NCBI GenBank assembly: GCA_963565915.1
Contig: OY751487.1
Span: 1,798,001 to 1,862,000, forward strand
From: Entoloma clypeatum
Lineage: Eukaryota > Basidiomycota > Agaricomycetes > Agaricales > Entolomataceae
Direction: 5' to 3'
Length of the DNA: 64,000 nucleotides
Positions 45,451 to 57,452 of this stretch are shown here, piece after piece. The notes beneath the pieces were generated by a model. The model saw only the letters and a list, made by a program, of their open reading frames with translations. It was not told the origin of the DNA and searched no databases. Position numbers and translations under genes: made by a program. Every line of letters begins with the position of its first letter. Within the stretch, counting starts at the first letter, position 1.

Positions 45451-45650
45451 NNNNNNNNNNNNNNNNNNNNNNNNNNNNNNNNNNNNNNNNNNNNNNNNNN
45501 NNNNNNNNNNNNNNNNNNNNNNNNNNNNNNNNNNNNNNNNNNNNNNNNNNNNNNNNNNNNNNNNNNNNNNNNNNNNNNNNNNNNNNNNNNNNNNNNNNNN
45601 NNNNNNNNNNNNNNNNNNNNNNNNNNNNNNNNNNNNNNNNNNNNNNNNNN
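45451..45650. other. Assembly gap (200 N)
   Basis: A run of exactly 200 undetermined bases. A round number of this kind is often a placeholder, so the true length may differ. It interrupts the NYN-domain gene that enters it from the right. Confidence 0.99.
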
Positions 45651-46058
45651 TAGCGTATGCCAACATGTCCACTGGCAGAGGCATGCATGGTCATCCCAGG
45701 GAACAAGAACGATGGTGTTCACGCAGCGACTCACCCAAAATCATCTTATCTGCAACGTCCTTACGACCATTATGAGGGCAGTCCGTTAGAGATACCCCGG
45801 ATGCCTGAAGCTCCGAACGAAGTCCAAGTGACTTGGAGAATGTGCCTGGATCCGATAATTCCAGGTATGCCTTGAACAACTTGATAACTCCAAAGTCGTG
45901 AGCTGCAGTTCGGATTCGTTTCACAATCTCGTATCCAGTGATGTGGGAAGAGGCATGACAGTTCTCTTCATAACGTCAGGACCATCCGTACAAAGTTCAT
46001 GGGGTAGTAGTCTCCACTTACCGTAGTCCCAAAAAATAGCAACATCCTCAGAGCGCAT
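45651..46058 (-). CDS. NYN-domain (limkain-b1-type) protein, 5' part only, runs into assembly gap
   Basis: N-terminal half of a PIN-like NYN ribonuclease domain. The ATG at 46058 gives MRSEDVAIFWDYE, and after an intron NCHASSHITGYEIVKRIRTA, AHDFGVIKLFKAYLELSDPG, SELQASGVSLTDCPHNGRKD and VADKMIL, then a further intron and VDMLAYA before the N run. WDYEN, the ADKMILVDM stretch and the order of elements are canonical for limkain-type NYN domains. It is a paralogue of the complete gene at 52518-54320: both share the 14 residues SELQASGVSLTDCP and the same intron positions. Nothing resembling the rest of the domain is seen left of the gap, so the gene is either broken or completed by missing sequence. 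Confidence 0.8.
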
Positions 46059-46343
46059 CCTTGATTCAGGTTTGTGGGAGAGCAGTTGGCAGTTGATGTA
46101 CGTCCTCGGTATTTAAATGGATCCCATGGGCGCCAAAGCTTTCGAATACCGAATCTAGGTAGAAGTGCTGTGCTTGGTTGCTGTACAACAACACGACGCT
46201 ATATCTCCTAGGAACCTGAGGATATGGTCGACTGCGCTGTACAAGGCTGAGACGTAATGAATACATAAAAACCGAAAAGAGTACAAAGGATTGTTTCTTA
46301 CGAGGATGCTTGACTCGGAGTTCATGTCTTTATTTATAACTAG

Positions 46344-48364
46344 TTAGAGCTCCACTGTCATATCCTCCCATTCTTCGTACCCCTCCTTTTCCCTTCCGCC
46401 CCTTTCCATGAGGTCCCCTAGGGCTGAAGACTGCCCTGTAGGGGAACCACCTCGTCTTTTCAACACCACTTGTTCCACCGCCTCGTCCCAGCACGCCGAA
46501 CTGTGGAAAAACCGCCGCTTAGCCACTTTTCCAGGCGCCGCTCCAACCTCATAATGACTGTATCCATGCTCGCGGAGTGGTATCTCGAAATACTGCCCTG
46601 ACAAAAGGCTCATACGTGTCCGAGACGACGAGTTGTACGTTCGGCGTGACGTGGGAAGACGCATCGATGTTGATTCATCGGAATCCCATGATTCTTCGTC
46701 AGAGGTTGCGGAGGGCGTGTCCGTCTCTTGCAGCTTGTAGACATATCGAGCATGCTCTATGACAATGACATAAGAGGAAGATTGATTGATATAATGGCTT
46801 ACGGGCTAGTCGCTCATCCAACTCATCTCTACTCTCCTCTTCATCTTTACCAAATCCAAGGTGCTCGCCAACACTTTCTCGTGGGACGTCGTGCATCCCA
46901 ACAGAAGGGGCGGGGGTAAGTTCCTGCAATTGCTCCAGAGCTGTTATTCTGTATTATGATGAACACAAGGCACAAAGACACAGCTCTCATAATACATTGG
47001 CAGTAAATGACGAACCTAACTTTCTCCAGGGATCCATCTTTCACATTGAGATCGTCCATATTGTTTTCCACGATTTCTAACCGATATCGAGGGCCAAACC
47101 ACTCAAAATATCGATTCCAGGGAAGATTAGGATCGACTGTATCCTCTATTCCAAGGGCACAAGCCGTCTCATACGTCCATGCTCGCGCGACATTCTTGAC
47201 TGTATATCCGCCGCCGCCGAGCAATATGAGTGGGATATTTTGCTTCCGAAGGTATTGAACACAGTGTGCGTGGCCATGCATCGTGAGGTTAAAACATCCA
47301 AGTTTATCGCCTGATAGAGAGTCAGCACCACATTGTAGTACAACCACAGACGGGCAAAAGACTTCGAGAATTTTGGAGACAACCTACCCATATCTTTAAT
47401 CAACAGCAAACGGAGAAAGGATGGAAGGAAAACGCACTGGCTCGAAAACACTCTGGAAAGCTTGGTCGGTAATCCCGTCTTTCAGTGGTACGTTGATCGC
47501 GTAGCCTTTCCCCTTTCCTCTGCCCTGATCCTCTTGCGTTCCTGTTCCTGGAAAGTATTCTCCGAATTTGTGAAAGCTGCAGGTCATGACGCGATTCGTG
47601 GTGTAGAAGGCTTCTTCGACACCGTCCCCGTGGTGGCAGTCGATGTCGATATATAGAACGCGAGGGTAACTCCGTAGAAGTTCCAAAATTCCAAGTACAA
47701 TGTCGTTGATATAGCAAAAGCCGGAGGCTTCACGCTTTTTCGCATGATGCAATCCCCCGGCCCAGTTGATTGCGATGTCTGCAGCCCCAGACGCTATTCG
47801 TTGTGCGGCGCCTGAAATTATATGATTCCTATCATGAGTGTCATGGAAAAGCATGGACTGAACACACATATTGAGCCGCCCGCTGATATAGAACAGAACT
47901 CAAAGACGCCTTCGAAAGCAGGGTTATCGTCTCCAACAAGGACTAGCTTTCTGGTGAGAGGGACTCGAAGCGGGGGAATTCTTGGACTTGCATCTCGTTC
48001 CGTGATACGTCAGCTCCTCTGCAGTTTCGGGCGTCACTCTGTTCAGAAAATGCACATATTCATCTGTATGAAAGGAGCTCATGGTCTCCGGAGATGCTCT
48101 TTTAGGTCTCTGATCAATCGTTTTCAGACAGATACACTGAAGTTAGGTCAACATAAGGCGTACCAAAACATGCATTTTGGGAAGCATCTCGTATGCAGTA
48201 ACGAGTTCATGAGTTACGCGTATTCGGTGGGGTTTCATGGGGTGTCCAAGGCCATAGGTGTAAGCCCCCGCATCCGCTGCGATATCATGCATTAGATTGG
48301 GTGAGAAGTGGGTGAAGCAGGCGCAATACCGTCATAATAGTATGCAACTCTTTTCTTGGACATC
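46344..48364 (-). CDS. RPD3: Class I histone deacetylase (Rpd3 family)
   Basis: Zinc-dependent lysine deacetylase acting on chromatin. The ATG at 48364 gives [11 protein letters not shown], joined to [117 protein letters not shown] and [12 protein letters not shown]. The active-site segment is [20 protein letters not shown]; then [40 protein letters not shown] and [20 protein letters not shown]. The C-terminal extension ([37 protein letters not shown]) ends in about 100 less conserved residues. The conserved core has the residues for catalysis. Class I is certain; whether it is the Rpd3 or Hos2 counterpart needs a tree. Confidence 0.92.
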
Positions 48365-48532
48365 AAGACAAGCAATGAGAATCATCAAAAGATCATCGCG
48401 GTCACCAAACAACGACACAGCCACCACGCGAACTTGCCGCCCACTGTACGGCTTTGATTCATGTTTGTTCAAATCACAGTACTTACCCTCCAATCTCTAG
48501 GGCAAGAGACCAGTTGACCATCTTTGCAAAGC

Positions 48533-51500
48533 ATGGGTGACAGCGACGCATCGAAAAGACCTTGGCAGACAAACTACAATGTCACCCAATTATTAATATT
48601 GGGCCTTGTCTTCCACCTGATCTACATTGGAACAGTCTTTGATTGCTATTTCACAAGCCCAGTAGTCCATGGCATGCAGAGCCATGGCGTCGGCTATGCG
48701 GAATCGAAGCGCCTGGTGCTCATAGTAGGCGAGTACGAATCCAACAGTTCCAACTTCGTGACTCACGTGATTTCCTAGGCGATGGCCTTCGCGCCGATCT
48801 CCTTTTCAATCTAAACGCGTTTCCGTCCGTTTCCAATGCGCCCGAGGTTGTGGCACCTTACCTTCGCTCCATTGCCGAAACCAGAGGCGCCTTCGGAATC
48901 TCGCACACTCGCGTACCAACCGAAAGCCGCCCAGGACATGTTGCTCTTATTGGTACTCGGACCTAAATCATTATCATTAGGTCTTCATTGAACACTCCCT
49001 TTCCTCCAGGTGGTATGTACGAAGATGTTTCTGCGGTAACGAAGGCGAGAAGCTGTTTCGTTGTGTATACAACCTTCTATTGACCTACCACAGGGATGGA
49101 AAAGTAATCCTGTGAGAAAGGGGAATCGAAGCCCTTGATACGGCGCTGCTGAATCACCATAGGTTGACTTTGACTCCGTGTTCAATCAATCCAGTTTCAC
49201 TTTTTCGTTTGGATCACCCGATATTCTACCCATGTTTGCCCATGGCGCAACTGCAGGAAAAGTCAAGATGTGGAGTTATCACGAGGACGAGGAGGATTTT
49301 ACCAAAGGTGGGGTATATCGCCACACTTCAGCCGAGGACTATACCTATGTCGCTCTCCAGACGCCACGGCTCTCGACCTGTGGGTTCTCGACGAGCTTCG
49401 TACCCTTCTCAAGAATGCGACGACAGACGCCACCCTGAAATCGCAGCTTCAATCTGATAAACTCGTCTTTTTCCTTCATCTACTTGGTCTAGATACCACC
49501 GGTCATTCTTATAGACCTCATTCGGCCGTACGTCTGATGAAGATCGCAACATTCCACGAACTAATTGTCAATGGTTAGGAATACATGCGCAATATCCAAG
49601 TCGTCGATGATATCGTCCGACAGACTGAAACTCTCTTGTCTGAATTTTACCAGGACGATGAAACGAGCTACATTTTCACAGCCGATCATGGCATGTCAGC
49701 CATAGGAAATCATGGCGATGGAGGTAAACTAGTTGAGCTGTAACCAGAACTCATTTCTACTTGCGATTGTTCTAGACCCAGATAATACCCGAACCCCATT
49801 GATCGCATGGGGGCGAGGCATCAGAGGACCATTGTTGGACTCCTCGCCCTCTTCTCATGATTTGTACTCGCAGCCCTGGGGCCTCAGCCATCTCCTGCGT
49901 CGTGATGTAGAACAGGCGGATGTGGCTGCTCTCATGGCCTCCTTGTTAGGGATCAACTGGCCGGTCAACTCTGTAGGTGTATGCCCCGACGTGGACCCAA
50001 CCCGGCCTGGATACCTGTCACCTCGTCTGGGTGAAGAAACTCTTGCACGAACTGCTTTGGTCAATGCAAAGGTGAGGTTATCTAGTATCCACCGGAAAAT
50101 AGTTCTCAATTGATGGAAGGTGATCATGGAACAATATACCACCAAACATGGTAAGACACTCTTGGCGAATGCAAAGTCCTGCTAACAAGTCCGCGGCTGT
50201 TGTCAGAGCTTAAACGGGCTCAAACAATCATGTACCGGCCGTACGTGCCATTAGAAAGCATCTCTGATCCTCAGCATCATGAACCATACCGGATAACGGC
50301 GTTCAAGACCCTACAAAGGCTGATTGACGATGGCGACTGGTATACAGCGCGAACAAAGTCTGCTGAACTCATCGATACCGGACTAAGCGGTCTACACTAC
50401 CTGCAAACTTATGAGCGTTCTTTGATACGTGGTATCGTCACTGTCGCGTATCTCGGCTGGGCTGCATATGCGTCCCTTTTCATTTTTCGCCCACTTGACA
50501 GGACTCGGCCGACTCGGGCATCTACACGGGCCTCATTCCTCATTAACGCGGTCACACTCATTACCCTCATAGGCTTTTGGACGTTATTCGTAGTTCAACG
50601 ATCACCGTGGAGATTTTGTGTATATATCGCTTTTCCATGCTATTTCTGGCGACAAGTCCTGCTACAAGGCATTCCAGCACTTCTTCATCTGCCGAAATAT
50701 ACGAAAGTCGTCTATGTGCGGGTACTGGTGATAGCAATTATAAGTGTAGGATTCCTTCAGGGTATGGTGGTGGGTAATCGTTCCAACCTTGATGTGGTAT
50801 TATTTGACCAGAATCTTAGGTTGCTTATACATATCGGTTTATCTGGAGCATCGGATATGTCTTGATAGGCATCCTCTGGCCACTCACTTGGCGCAAAGAA
50901 CAGCCGCTACTATACTTCTTGGTAGCTCCAATCTGGGGAACGCTGTGCCTTGTTAGTGGTATTTTTCCTATCCTCTCTGTTGAGAAGCAAGAGAGCTTGT
51001 TGACGATGTAAGTTTCCGTCGTCTCTGACAACGAGCAGCTAATTTATTGCTGTCTCCAGACTTGCTAGTGGAATCTTGATTCTTCTGTGCGGTTGGGCCG
51101 CCGCGTGTTATAGTCTCGACCTTGAGGAATTCCGTTTTCGGAAGAAATCGTTGAACCGTATGAATGCCGCTCAAGTGAGTAATGCTTCGTTCCCCTGCAA
51201 TCTTACTGACTTTTCAGGGCTGTCTGATTCTTATGACCATGGCGATCACAGCCGGTTCTGTTTCAAGCCTCCAAGCAAAGGAGGGGCTTCCCTTAGTAAA
51301 TCAAATCTTGGGCTGGGCTGTCCTGAGTAAGGCGCTTTTTTTTTTACGGCTTCTATCACTGCTGAAGAATGCTCGCCCAGTCACCGCGTCAATGATTCCT
51401 TTTCTTTACGGGAGAAAGTGCCATACACCCTCCTCGAAGTTTTTACTCTATTTCCTCGGCTTCGGGCCATGCTTTATCATCCTGTCCATCAGCATTGAGG

Positions 51501-52340
51501 GATTGTTCTATGTATCCTATGTCGCCACATTAGCTGCCTGGGTCGTAGTGGAATGGATCGTTCGAACTGGCACTCCTCGCTTGTCCTTGAAGCATGAGAA
51601 GATACATAACTTTCAGCTGGACGATTTACGGATAGCACTCTTTTTCTTGTTCTTCGTCCAAGTCGGGTTCTTCGGAATTGGAAAGTAAGTTATCCACAAG
51701 TTGGGAATATAGTCATGGAACTCACGCGCAAAATTTAGCGTTGCATCTATTTCGTGAGTTAGTCATCGTGTATCACGAACTCCCACCGTGACCTCATTTC
51801 GATTATAGATCTTTCTATCTTGAGCCTGTTTACCGCCTGGTTCCGATATTCAGCCCATTTTTAATGGCCACCCTGCTGGTATGTGTATACTCTGTTCCGC
51901 GTTAAAAAGATATATGACACCCCCAACTTTTCAGGTATTCAAGATAGTCGCGCCGTACATCATGCTCTCCATCGCAACCGCCTTACTGAATCACATCCTC
52001 CATTTTCCGCCCTTCTCACTTCTCCTGGTCGCTCTGAGTCTGACAGACGGCGAGTGTCTGTTTCCAAAAGCATACGTGCTTACCGCTTACCATACACTGC
52101 AGGTATGACGATAACATTCTTCTTCACAGTGCGAGATACAGGTAAGTTGTAAGAACCATGCTTTAAGCACCGTACCAACAATTCATTCGTGAAGGCTCGT
52201 GGTTGGAAATCGGACAGTCTATCACCTTCTTTTGCATAACATCACTTTTGCTGTTATGGTCGACGGGTATTTGTGCTGCTGGCGAGTATCTCTTGTCAGA
52301 TATTATCATACATCAGCGTATGGTTTGCAAGGAAGATTAA
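48533..52340 (+). CDS. MCD4: GPI ethanolamine phosphate transferase 1 (Mcd4/PIGN)
   Basis: ER membrane enzyme adding phosphoethanolamine to the first mannose of GPI anchors. The ATG at 48533 gives [20 protein letters not shown] and the signal-anchor [20 protein letters not shown], then FTSPVVHGM. The alkaline-phosphatase-fold domain shows [91 protein letters not shown] and [17 protein letters not shown]. About a dozen hydrophobic helices follow, from [20 protein letters not shown] to [17 protein letters not shown]. The stop is at 52338-52340. Metal ligands of the family (DG, T in VPTES, HS, ADHG, NHGD) are all visible. There are many short introns, including several near 51330-51850. Confidence 0.95.
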
Positions 52341-52517
52341 TAGGATGGCATCATCCCCAAAGAAATAGAGCGGACGGGACGATTTATGCGACAGCTTGAG
52401 AAAGGCCTTTATCATATCTCCCATTGCGAAGAAAGGTCGTTTGTACGTCGTCATTGCATCTAGATACATTGGGAGACGGTGTGAACATATCCCATGAACC
52501 TAATCGTAACCAGAAGA

Positions 52518-54320
52518 TTAAAAGGGAGGACCCGGAGGCGCAGACCACTCTGGGTGTAGCATTACCCATTGGTTGCCACCGCCACCTCCAACGTCTACGA
52601 TGCCTGCTTTGTGAGCGAGGCCAATGTATGCCGCGAACTTACTAACCCCAGCCTTCCCATACAAATTCTGGTATTGGGCAAGATCTGTACCCAGGTCCGT
52701 CCTAGCGACCCGAATCTGGCCCTTGGAACGGCTCCGCGCCTCGAGCACATCAACAAGAACCTTGAAGTGAGCTGGAACAGCGCTGTTTGTTGGCTGAGCC
52801 GGCGCAGATTGGGTGGTAGATGAGGCGGCTGGGGTGGGCGGGGGCGGTTGAGCTGGCTTTGGCGGGCCCGGTGCGACTTGCGGAGTTCCTGATGCCATGG
52901 ATGGTGGCGCGCTGGTTAACACGACTTGAGCTGGTGGCTTTGCTGCAAGGGCTGTTGGTGTGGAGGGTCTCGTTGGCGTTGTCACTTTCACAAAAGGCAC
53001 TGTTGCGGGTGCAAGTACGGGCGAGCTAATAATCGGGGGTGATTTGGAAGGAGGTGCTTCTGCTAGTACTTGAGCCGATTTCGAGTGTAGAATTGGTTCA
53101 GAGAAACCGGACAGTAATTCTGGAGGCGGAGGAAACTGAGGCGGAGGCGGAGTTGGAGCGACGAAGGTCGGTTCGGTTGATGCTGAAGGTTGCTTTGGCA
53201 TGCTGCGTGATGCCTGGGGTATACTACGTGTTGACCAGGAGGGGACCTCCCCCAGATTCTCAGCGGACGGTGGATGTTCCTTCAACGTGATGGGCTCTGG
53301 CTCGTCGATCGGAAACCCTTTGGGCAGGCTGAGGTTAGAGTTTGAGTTGCCGTACATCCCACGGGTATGGAATGTAAACGTGGATTCCGCAAGCCCGTCC
53401 GCAGGAGGAACCAGGGGAGGGGCCGTTTTTATGGATCTAAGGGATGCAGGGGAGGAATATGCCTTGGGGCCGATCCAGGAAGGGCCTACTGGGCTATGTC
53501 TTCCATACAGAGGATCAGGTGTATATCTGGCGGAGGTATGGGTAGGGTTGAAGGGACTCTTCTCAGACGCAGGTCCGTGCGGGAAAAACAACTCATCGTC
53601 GTCTTCGCCTTTATCACTACCTTCGGCCGTTCTTGATATGGCTGGAGTTGGTGGAAAGGCCACGCTCCCAGATGTCGACTGCGTCCTTGGGCGGGGTGGC
53701 GTCACTTGCGGTCGAGCATTAGAAACACTGGGTTCGACAGGTGAATCCTCTGAGGGGCTTTGACCCAAGACGTCCGTATTCCAGTCAAGGTGATCGGAAG
53801 CCTGTGCAAATAGGCTCGCATGCGAACCGGAGGGACAAACAACCACAACGCGGTATTTACGGAGACGAAGGATTGATATGGCATAAGCATAGTCCTGATT
53901 GTCCGATATGACGAGGATGGTGGTGGGTGCGGGGTGGTCTATAGCATATGTGATCATATCCACTGGAAGCATCATTGAGTCCTCGACCATTCAAGTTGGG
54001 CGGCACTGACCTATCATCGTGTTGTCCGCGGCATCCTTTCGGGGGCAGTCTGTGAGTGATACTCCAGACGCTTGGAGTTCGGATAAGACGTTGGATGGCC
54101 TTGGTGGTGACGATGAAATACCAAGGTAAGCTTTGAAAAGGATCACACTTCCGAAGGTGTGAGCGAGGGTTCGGATGCTGTTGGTTATCTCGTAGCCATT
54201 TATGTTTGAGGTCGGGGAGCAATGCTCTAGATTTAGTCTGATAATGAGTCTGGAGGAGAGGGAATGGTATTGTAACTAACCATAATCCCAGAAGATGGCG
54301 ACGCTGGCTGCTTGTTGCAT
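52518..54320 (-). CDS. NYN-domain protein with C-terminal LOTUS/OST-HTH-like domain
   Basis: Limkain-b1/MARF1-like architecture: a PIN-like NYN nuclease domain, a long disordered middle, then a helical RNA-binding-type domain. The ATG at 54320 gives MQQAASVAIFWDYEHCSPTS, NINGYEITNSIRTLAHTFGS, VILFKAYLGISSSPPRPSNV, SELQASGVSLTDCPRKDAAD, NTMI-VDMITYAIDHPAPTTI, LVISDNQDYAYAISILRLRK and YRVVVVCPSG. Relative to canonical NYN domains, WDYEN is WDYEH, the DKxIxVDM lysine is lost (DNTMIVDM) and GDRDF is DNQDY, although the acidic residues remain. About 290 residues rich in Pro and Ser follow. The C-terminus (HFKVLVDVLEARSRSKGQIR, YQNLYGKAGVSKFAAYIGLA, HKAGIVDVGGGGGNQWVMLH) fits a LOTUS domain. It likely binds or cleaves RNA; the precise role is unknown. 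Confidence 0.85.
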
Positions 54321-54744
54321 GGAAAGCTACGAGTATCCACTGCTGCTTGGGTCTCTATTTAAAGAACCACCACTCTGCATGATTTTGGAAGAACTGTAGG
54401 CGCTGCAACATGGAGTAAGGTCGGCTGATCAACGTCATGAATATCAAACAATCAGGGTATTGAACACGAGGCGACATGCGCGCAAGAATGAAGATGAATC
54501 CTTCAATGGCACACAGCTGTGATTTTTATTTTCCCTTGCGATTGTCGCTGATTCTTTCCTGCGTTTGAATAGTACAATAAATTGCTCGCAACACAACAAA
54601 TGATTAGAGCACCACCAGAAACAGGACTGGACACCACGCCTTTGCAATGCACATCATTGCACGACCTGAGTGCGACAGCCAGAAACAACCACGCGTCTTG
54701 TAAGTTGTGAGCGAAACAGGGCACGGAGTCGACTCGTAATCGAT
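54321..54744. other. Intergenic region between NYN-LOTUS and MRP10
   Basis: About 420 bp holding the NYN-LOTUS promoter and MRP10 3' UTR. No gene or repeat seen. Confidence 0.5.
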
Positions 54745-55112
54745 CTATTGTATCTTTTTGCCCAACCGACCAAGATGGTAATTGATGGGTGCCCTGTGCT
54801 GCTTCCGAGGCATAGGCTAGAGAAGCGGGGTGTTCAGACGACCAATTAGAGAAGTGAAAAGGAAAAAAAAACGCGCACCGTCGTCCGCATGCAGTGGAAG
54901 AGGGCGTCAGCCATTTGAACGCAGGGTCCTGTCCCTGTTGTAGCCAGAGTATTGGTGGCAGCCCAACACCCAAGCATAGCAGCTAGTTGTTGAGCACACA
55001 GATTGGGAGCCTCGTCTGCGAATAGTATTCTGAGCCAATTGAGACATTGCACAAGGCAGATTGACCTACTTTTACGTGGACGAACTCTGAGGTTCTTGAT
55101 GTGGATTGTCAT
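54745..55112 (-). CDS. MRP10: Mitochondrial small-subunit ribosomal protein Mrp10 (mS37), CX9C type
   Basis: Component of the mitochondrial ribosome small subunit, imported through the Mia40 route. Three exons give 83 residues: MTIHIKNLRVRPRKN, EAPNLCAQQLAAMLGCWAAT, NTLATTGTGPCVQMADALFH, CMRTT and PMPRKQHRAPINYHLGRLGK ending KIQ. Both cysteine pairs are exactly C-x9-C (CAQQLAAMLGC and CVQMADALFHC). The MLGCWA centre, the basic N-terminus and the INYHLxRLGKK end are Mrp10 hallmarks. The introns have GT..AG borders; the middle exon runs from about 55020 to 54886. The gene is divergent from UBC6, start codons 154 bp apart. Confidence 0.9.
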
Positions 55113-55266
55113 ATTTGGCTGGAGAGAAATTGAAACATACAGTACGTGGTGATACAGTATGTCACGTGAACACTGTTCCTCGACTGGGAGTCCACGTACG
55201 GTCGTCCCAAGTCCCTCCACTGCAGCAGCAATCCCTCTTGAAGAAAGGCCGTAGCTTGCTCTCTAA

Positions 55267-56461
55267 ATGGCGACGAAATCCCTGAACAAGAACAACTCTG
55301 GTCAGTAACATGACGATCAATCACACTGGATGCGTCCACTAAAAAACACCAGCGGTTAAGCGCATCATGCAGGAGGCGAAGGAACTCGCCAACGATCCAT
55401 CCACCGACTACTCTGCAGCACCATTAGAAGTATGTGGTTCCCTGGTCTGCGGTATATGCACGCCGCCTCATCCCGAGCGTTCAACAGGACGACATTTTTG
55501 TGAGTTGGTTGCGGAAATGCTTAAAGTAGCCCTACTCACTGGGAAGTGAAGGAATGGCACTGTACATTGCGTGGACCTGCGGGCACCGAATTCGAGGGAG
55601 GACTATATCACTTCCGCATCCTGCTACCAGCCGAATACCCCTTTCGTCCACCATCGCTGATGCTGCTTACACCCAACGGACGATTTGAGCTAAACACTAA
55701 GGTCAGCATCCATGACTCCTGGCACGAAATTTATTGACATCCCAACTCAAGATATGTATCAGTTTCACGAATTGTAAGCCCCGTGTATTTGCGATAGTAC
55801 CTCAGTTAACTCCCTATTCCAGATCATGAGGAACTTTGGCAACCTGCTTGGGGTGTACGAACAGGTGAGTCCTCTCTGTAGCCATCAAGAATTTCCAACC
55901 ACCCAACCGTCTTGCACTAGCAATCGTCGGCCTTCAGGGTTTCTTTCCGCTCAAGGGACAAAATGCCGCCGGTGTCGGTTCTATCGAGTACCCTCCTACT
56001 GAGCGCAAGAGACTCGCAACTCTGTGAGATTCTCGATTTGGACCATGTGTGCATATAATTTATGGCGCCACAATAGATCAAGAGAGTGGGTCTGTCCACA
56101 TTGCAATGAACCGAACGTGGACCTGCTACCCGACCCCCCCGTGGGAAGCACTGCGAACGCAACGTGTGAAGCCGACGCATCGGACTCGATCCAGTCACCG
56201 ACTGCGGAATCCAAAGGGGCAGAATCTTCTTCCGTTGAGCGGAATGCATCTGATCGGCAATCTAACAACGCTTCGGACCGGCACAGTGCCTTTGCCGGAA
56301 TGCGCCAAACTCCTCCAATCATAGAGACGGCAGGCGTGGACGCCGCTGATGTCATCCGGACGGCACGGCGCAAGGCGCAGAAGCCCCCACTCTTATTGGA
56401 TACGGCCATTTGTGTCCTGTTGGTAATGGCGTTTGCGTTGATATGTCGGAGGGTCATCTGA
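55267..56461 (+). CDS. UBC6: ER-anchored ubiquitin-conjugating enzyme E2 Ubc6 (UBE2J type)
   Basis: Tail-anchored E2 of ER-associated degradation. The ATG at 55267 gives MATKSLNKNNS, VKRIMQEAKELANDPSTDYS, EWHCTLRGPAGTEFEGGLYH, FRILLPAEYPFRPPSLMLLT and PNGRFELNTK. A small exon adds ICISFTN with the catalytic cysteine; then YHEELWQPAWGVRTAIVGLQ, GFFPLKGQNAAGVGSIEYPP and TERKRLATLS. The linker contains a C-x2-C pair (EWVCPHCNEPNVD) before about 100 disordered residues. The C-terminal membrane anchor is LLLDTAICVLLVMAFALI, followed by CRRVI. The exact borders of the exon carrying the catalytic Cys were read from splice signals. Confidence 0.93.
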
Positions 56462-56659
56462 TAGATTTTGTTGTATCTCTGTAGTGTAACAAGAGATGAC
56501 AAGACGGATCAAACTTTTGCCGAAAAGCATCTAATGAAGAAATGACGACAGTGACTGGGCCAAGAATAACAAATGGCCGAGACGCGACAAAAATATGTCG
56601 ATCCTGTTAAAAGGGCTGGCGGCAAGTAGATTCGCCACGCGCACCTCCCCTTTCATACA

Positions 56660-57169
56660 ATGTTTGGCGACAAGCAAAACGGCTGCATCACCCGCAGGCG
56701 ATCCATCCAGTTGCCCCCCCATCCCGACGTCCCTATCCCGCCGACTCTTATCCAATCGCCATACCTTGACTGCGAGAGCATCTTTCGCCGCTCATTTGCT
56801 GGGGGCCCGCGCCCCACCGAAGAGGACGAGAAATGGTTGCAAGATACAGTACCCATCGCATCAATCATAGGACCGCAGGACGATGATTTCAAGAATGGGC
56901 AACTGTCATCCTTACCGAACACTTCATCGCATTCCCAGTCCGCGTCGCCGCAGCGGTCTCTCTCCAGAAAAGAGTCACCCGGTGAGAGCGCACAGTCGTC
57001 ACGAACTCTGGACATACGACTACTACCCCTCCCCCTTGATATCCCCCACTCTCCCCCCATTGCCCTTGGGCAACGTCAAACTACCACACGACGCCGTTTG
57101 CATAAATATCTGCATTCAAAAGTTCATTCCACACCATGCTTTACGAAATCAGCTATAGGCAATCCGTGA
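56660..57169 (+). CDS. Hypothetical protein, 169 codons
   Basis: Not recognised. A single open frame from a true ATG at 56660 gives MFGDKQNGCITRRRSIQLPP, HPDVPIPPTLIQSPYLDCES, IFRRSFAGGPRPTEEDEKWL, QDTVPIASIIGPQDDDFKNG, then a Ser-rich stretch and a basic end (TTTRRRLHKYLHSKVHSTPC). The first 70 residues look like a folded or conserved segment and the remainder disordered. No signal peptide or membrane helix is present. A second frame (56595) overlaps but has no better claim. It lies between UBC6 and the converging SF3A1 gene; coding status is uncertain. Confidence 0.5.
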   Translation: MFGDKQNGCITRRRSIQLPPHPDVPIPPTLIQSPYLDCESIFRRSFAGGPRPTEEDEKWLQDTVPIASIIGPQDDDFKNGQLSSLPNTSSHSQSASPQRSLSRKESPGESAQSSRTLDIRLLPLPLDIPHSPPIALGQRQTTTRRRLHKYLHSKVHSTPCFTKSAIGNP

Positions 57170-57452
57170 TGGCAACTTACCTCCAGGTGCGCTGCGCCAC
57201 TTGTGCCTCATTCGAAATTTCAAATTCCCATGGCAGCACATTGACCACCGTTGAATGTTCCTGCGCTCACCATATGGATTTGCGATCCAGGTTGCGACTT
57301 ACGATTCATTCGAGGAATTTCATGATTGACGCCTCATTATGACATGGCATCGTTTACGCGCTTACTACAAACGAATATCGTAGTTTTCTCAGAATTACTC
57401 GAATAAAATTCATACACACGCATAACAAGCCGCCTACGGCAGGCATGAAATT

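Noticed and set aside
45256..45789. Long open frames across the N run
   Set aside because: They consist mainly of translated N and have no coding meaning.
48481..48535. MVNWSLALEIGG as an extra first exon of the histone deacetylase
   Set aside because: A better ATG at 48364 ([11 protein letters not shown]) gives the family N-terminus; the upstream segment overlaps the divergent MCD4 start.
52518..53990. Treating the NYN-LOTUS exon as starting at VEDSMMLPVDM
   Set aside because: The family motif MIxVDM is only made when the intron ends at CTTCCAG just before VDM, so the preceding residues are intronic.
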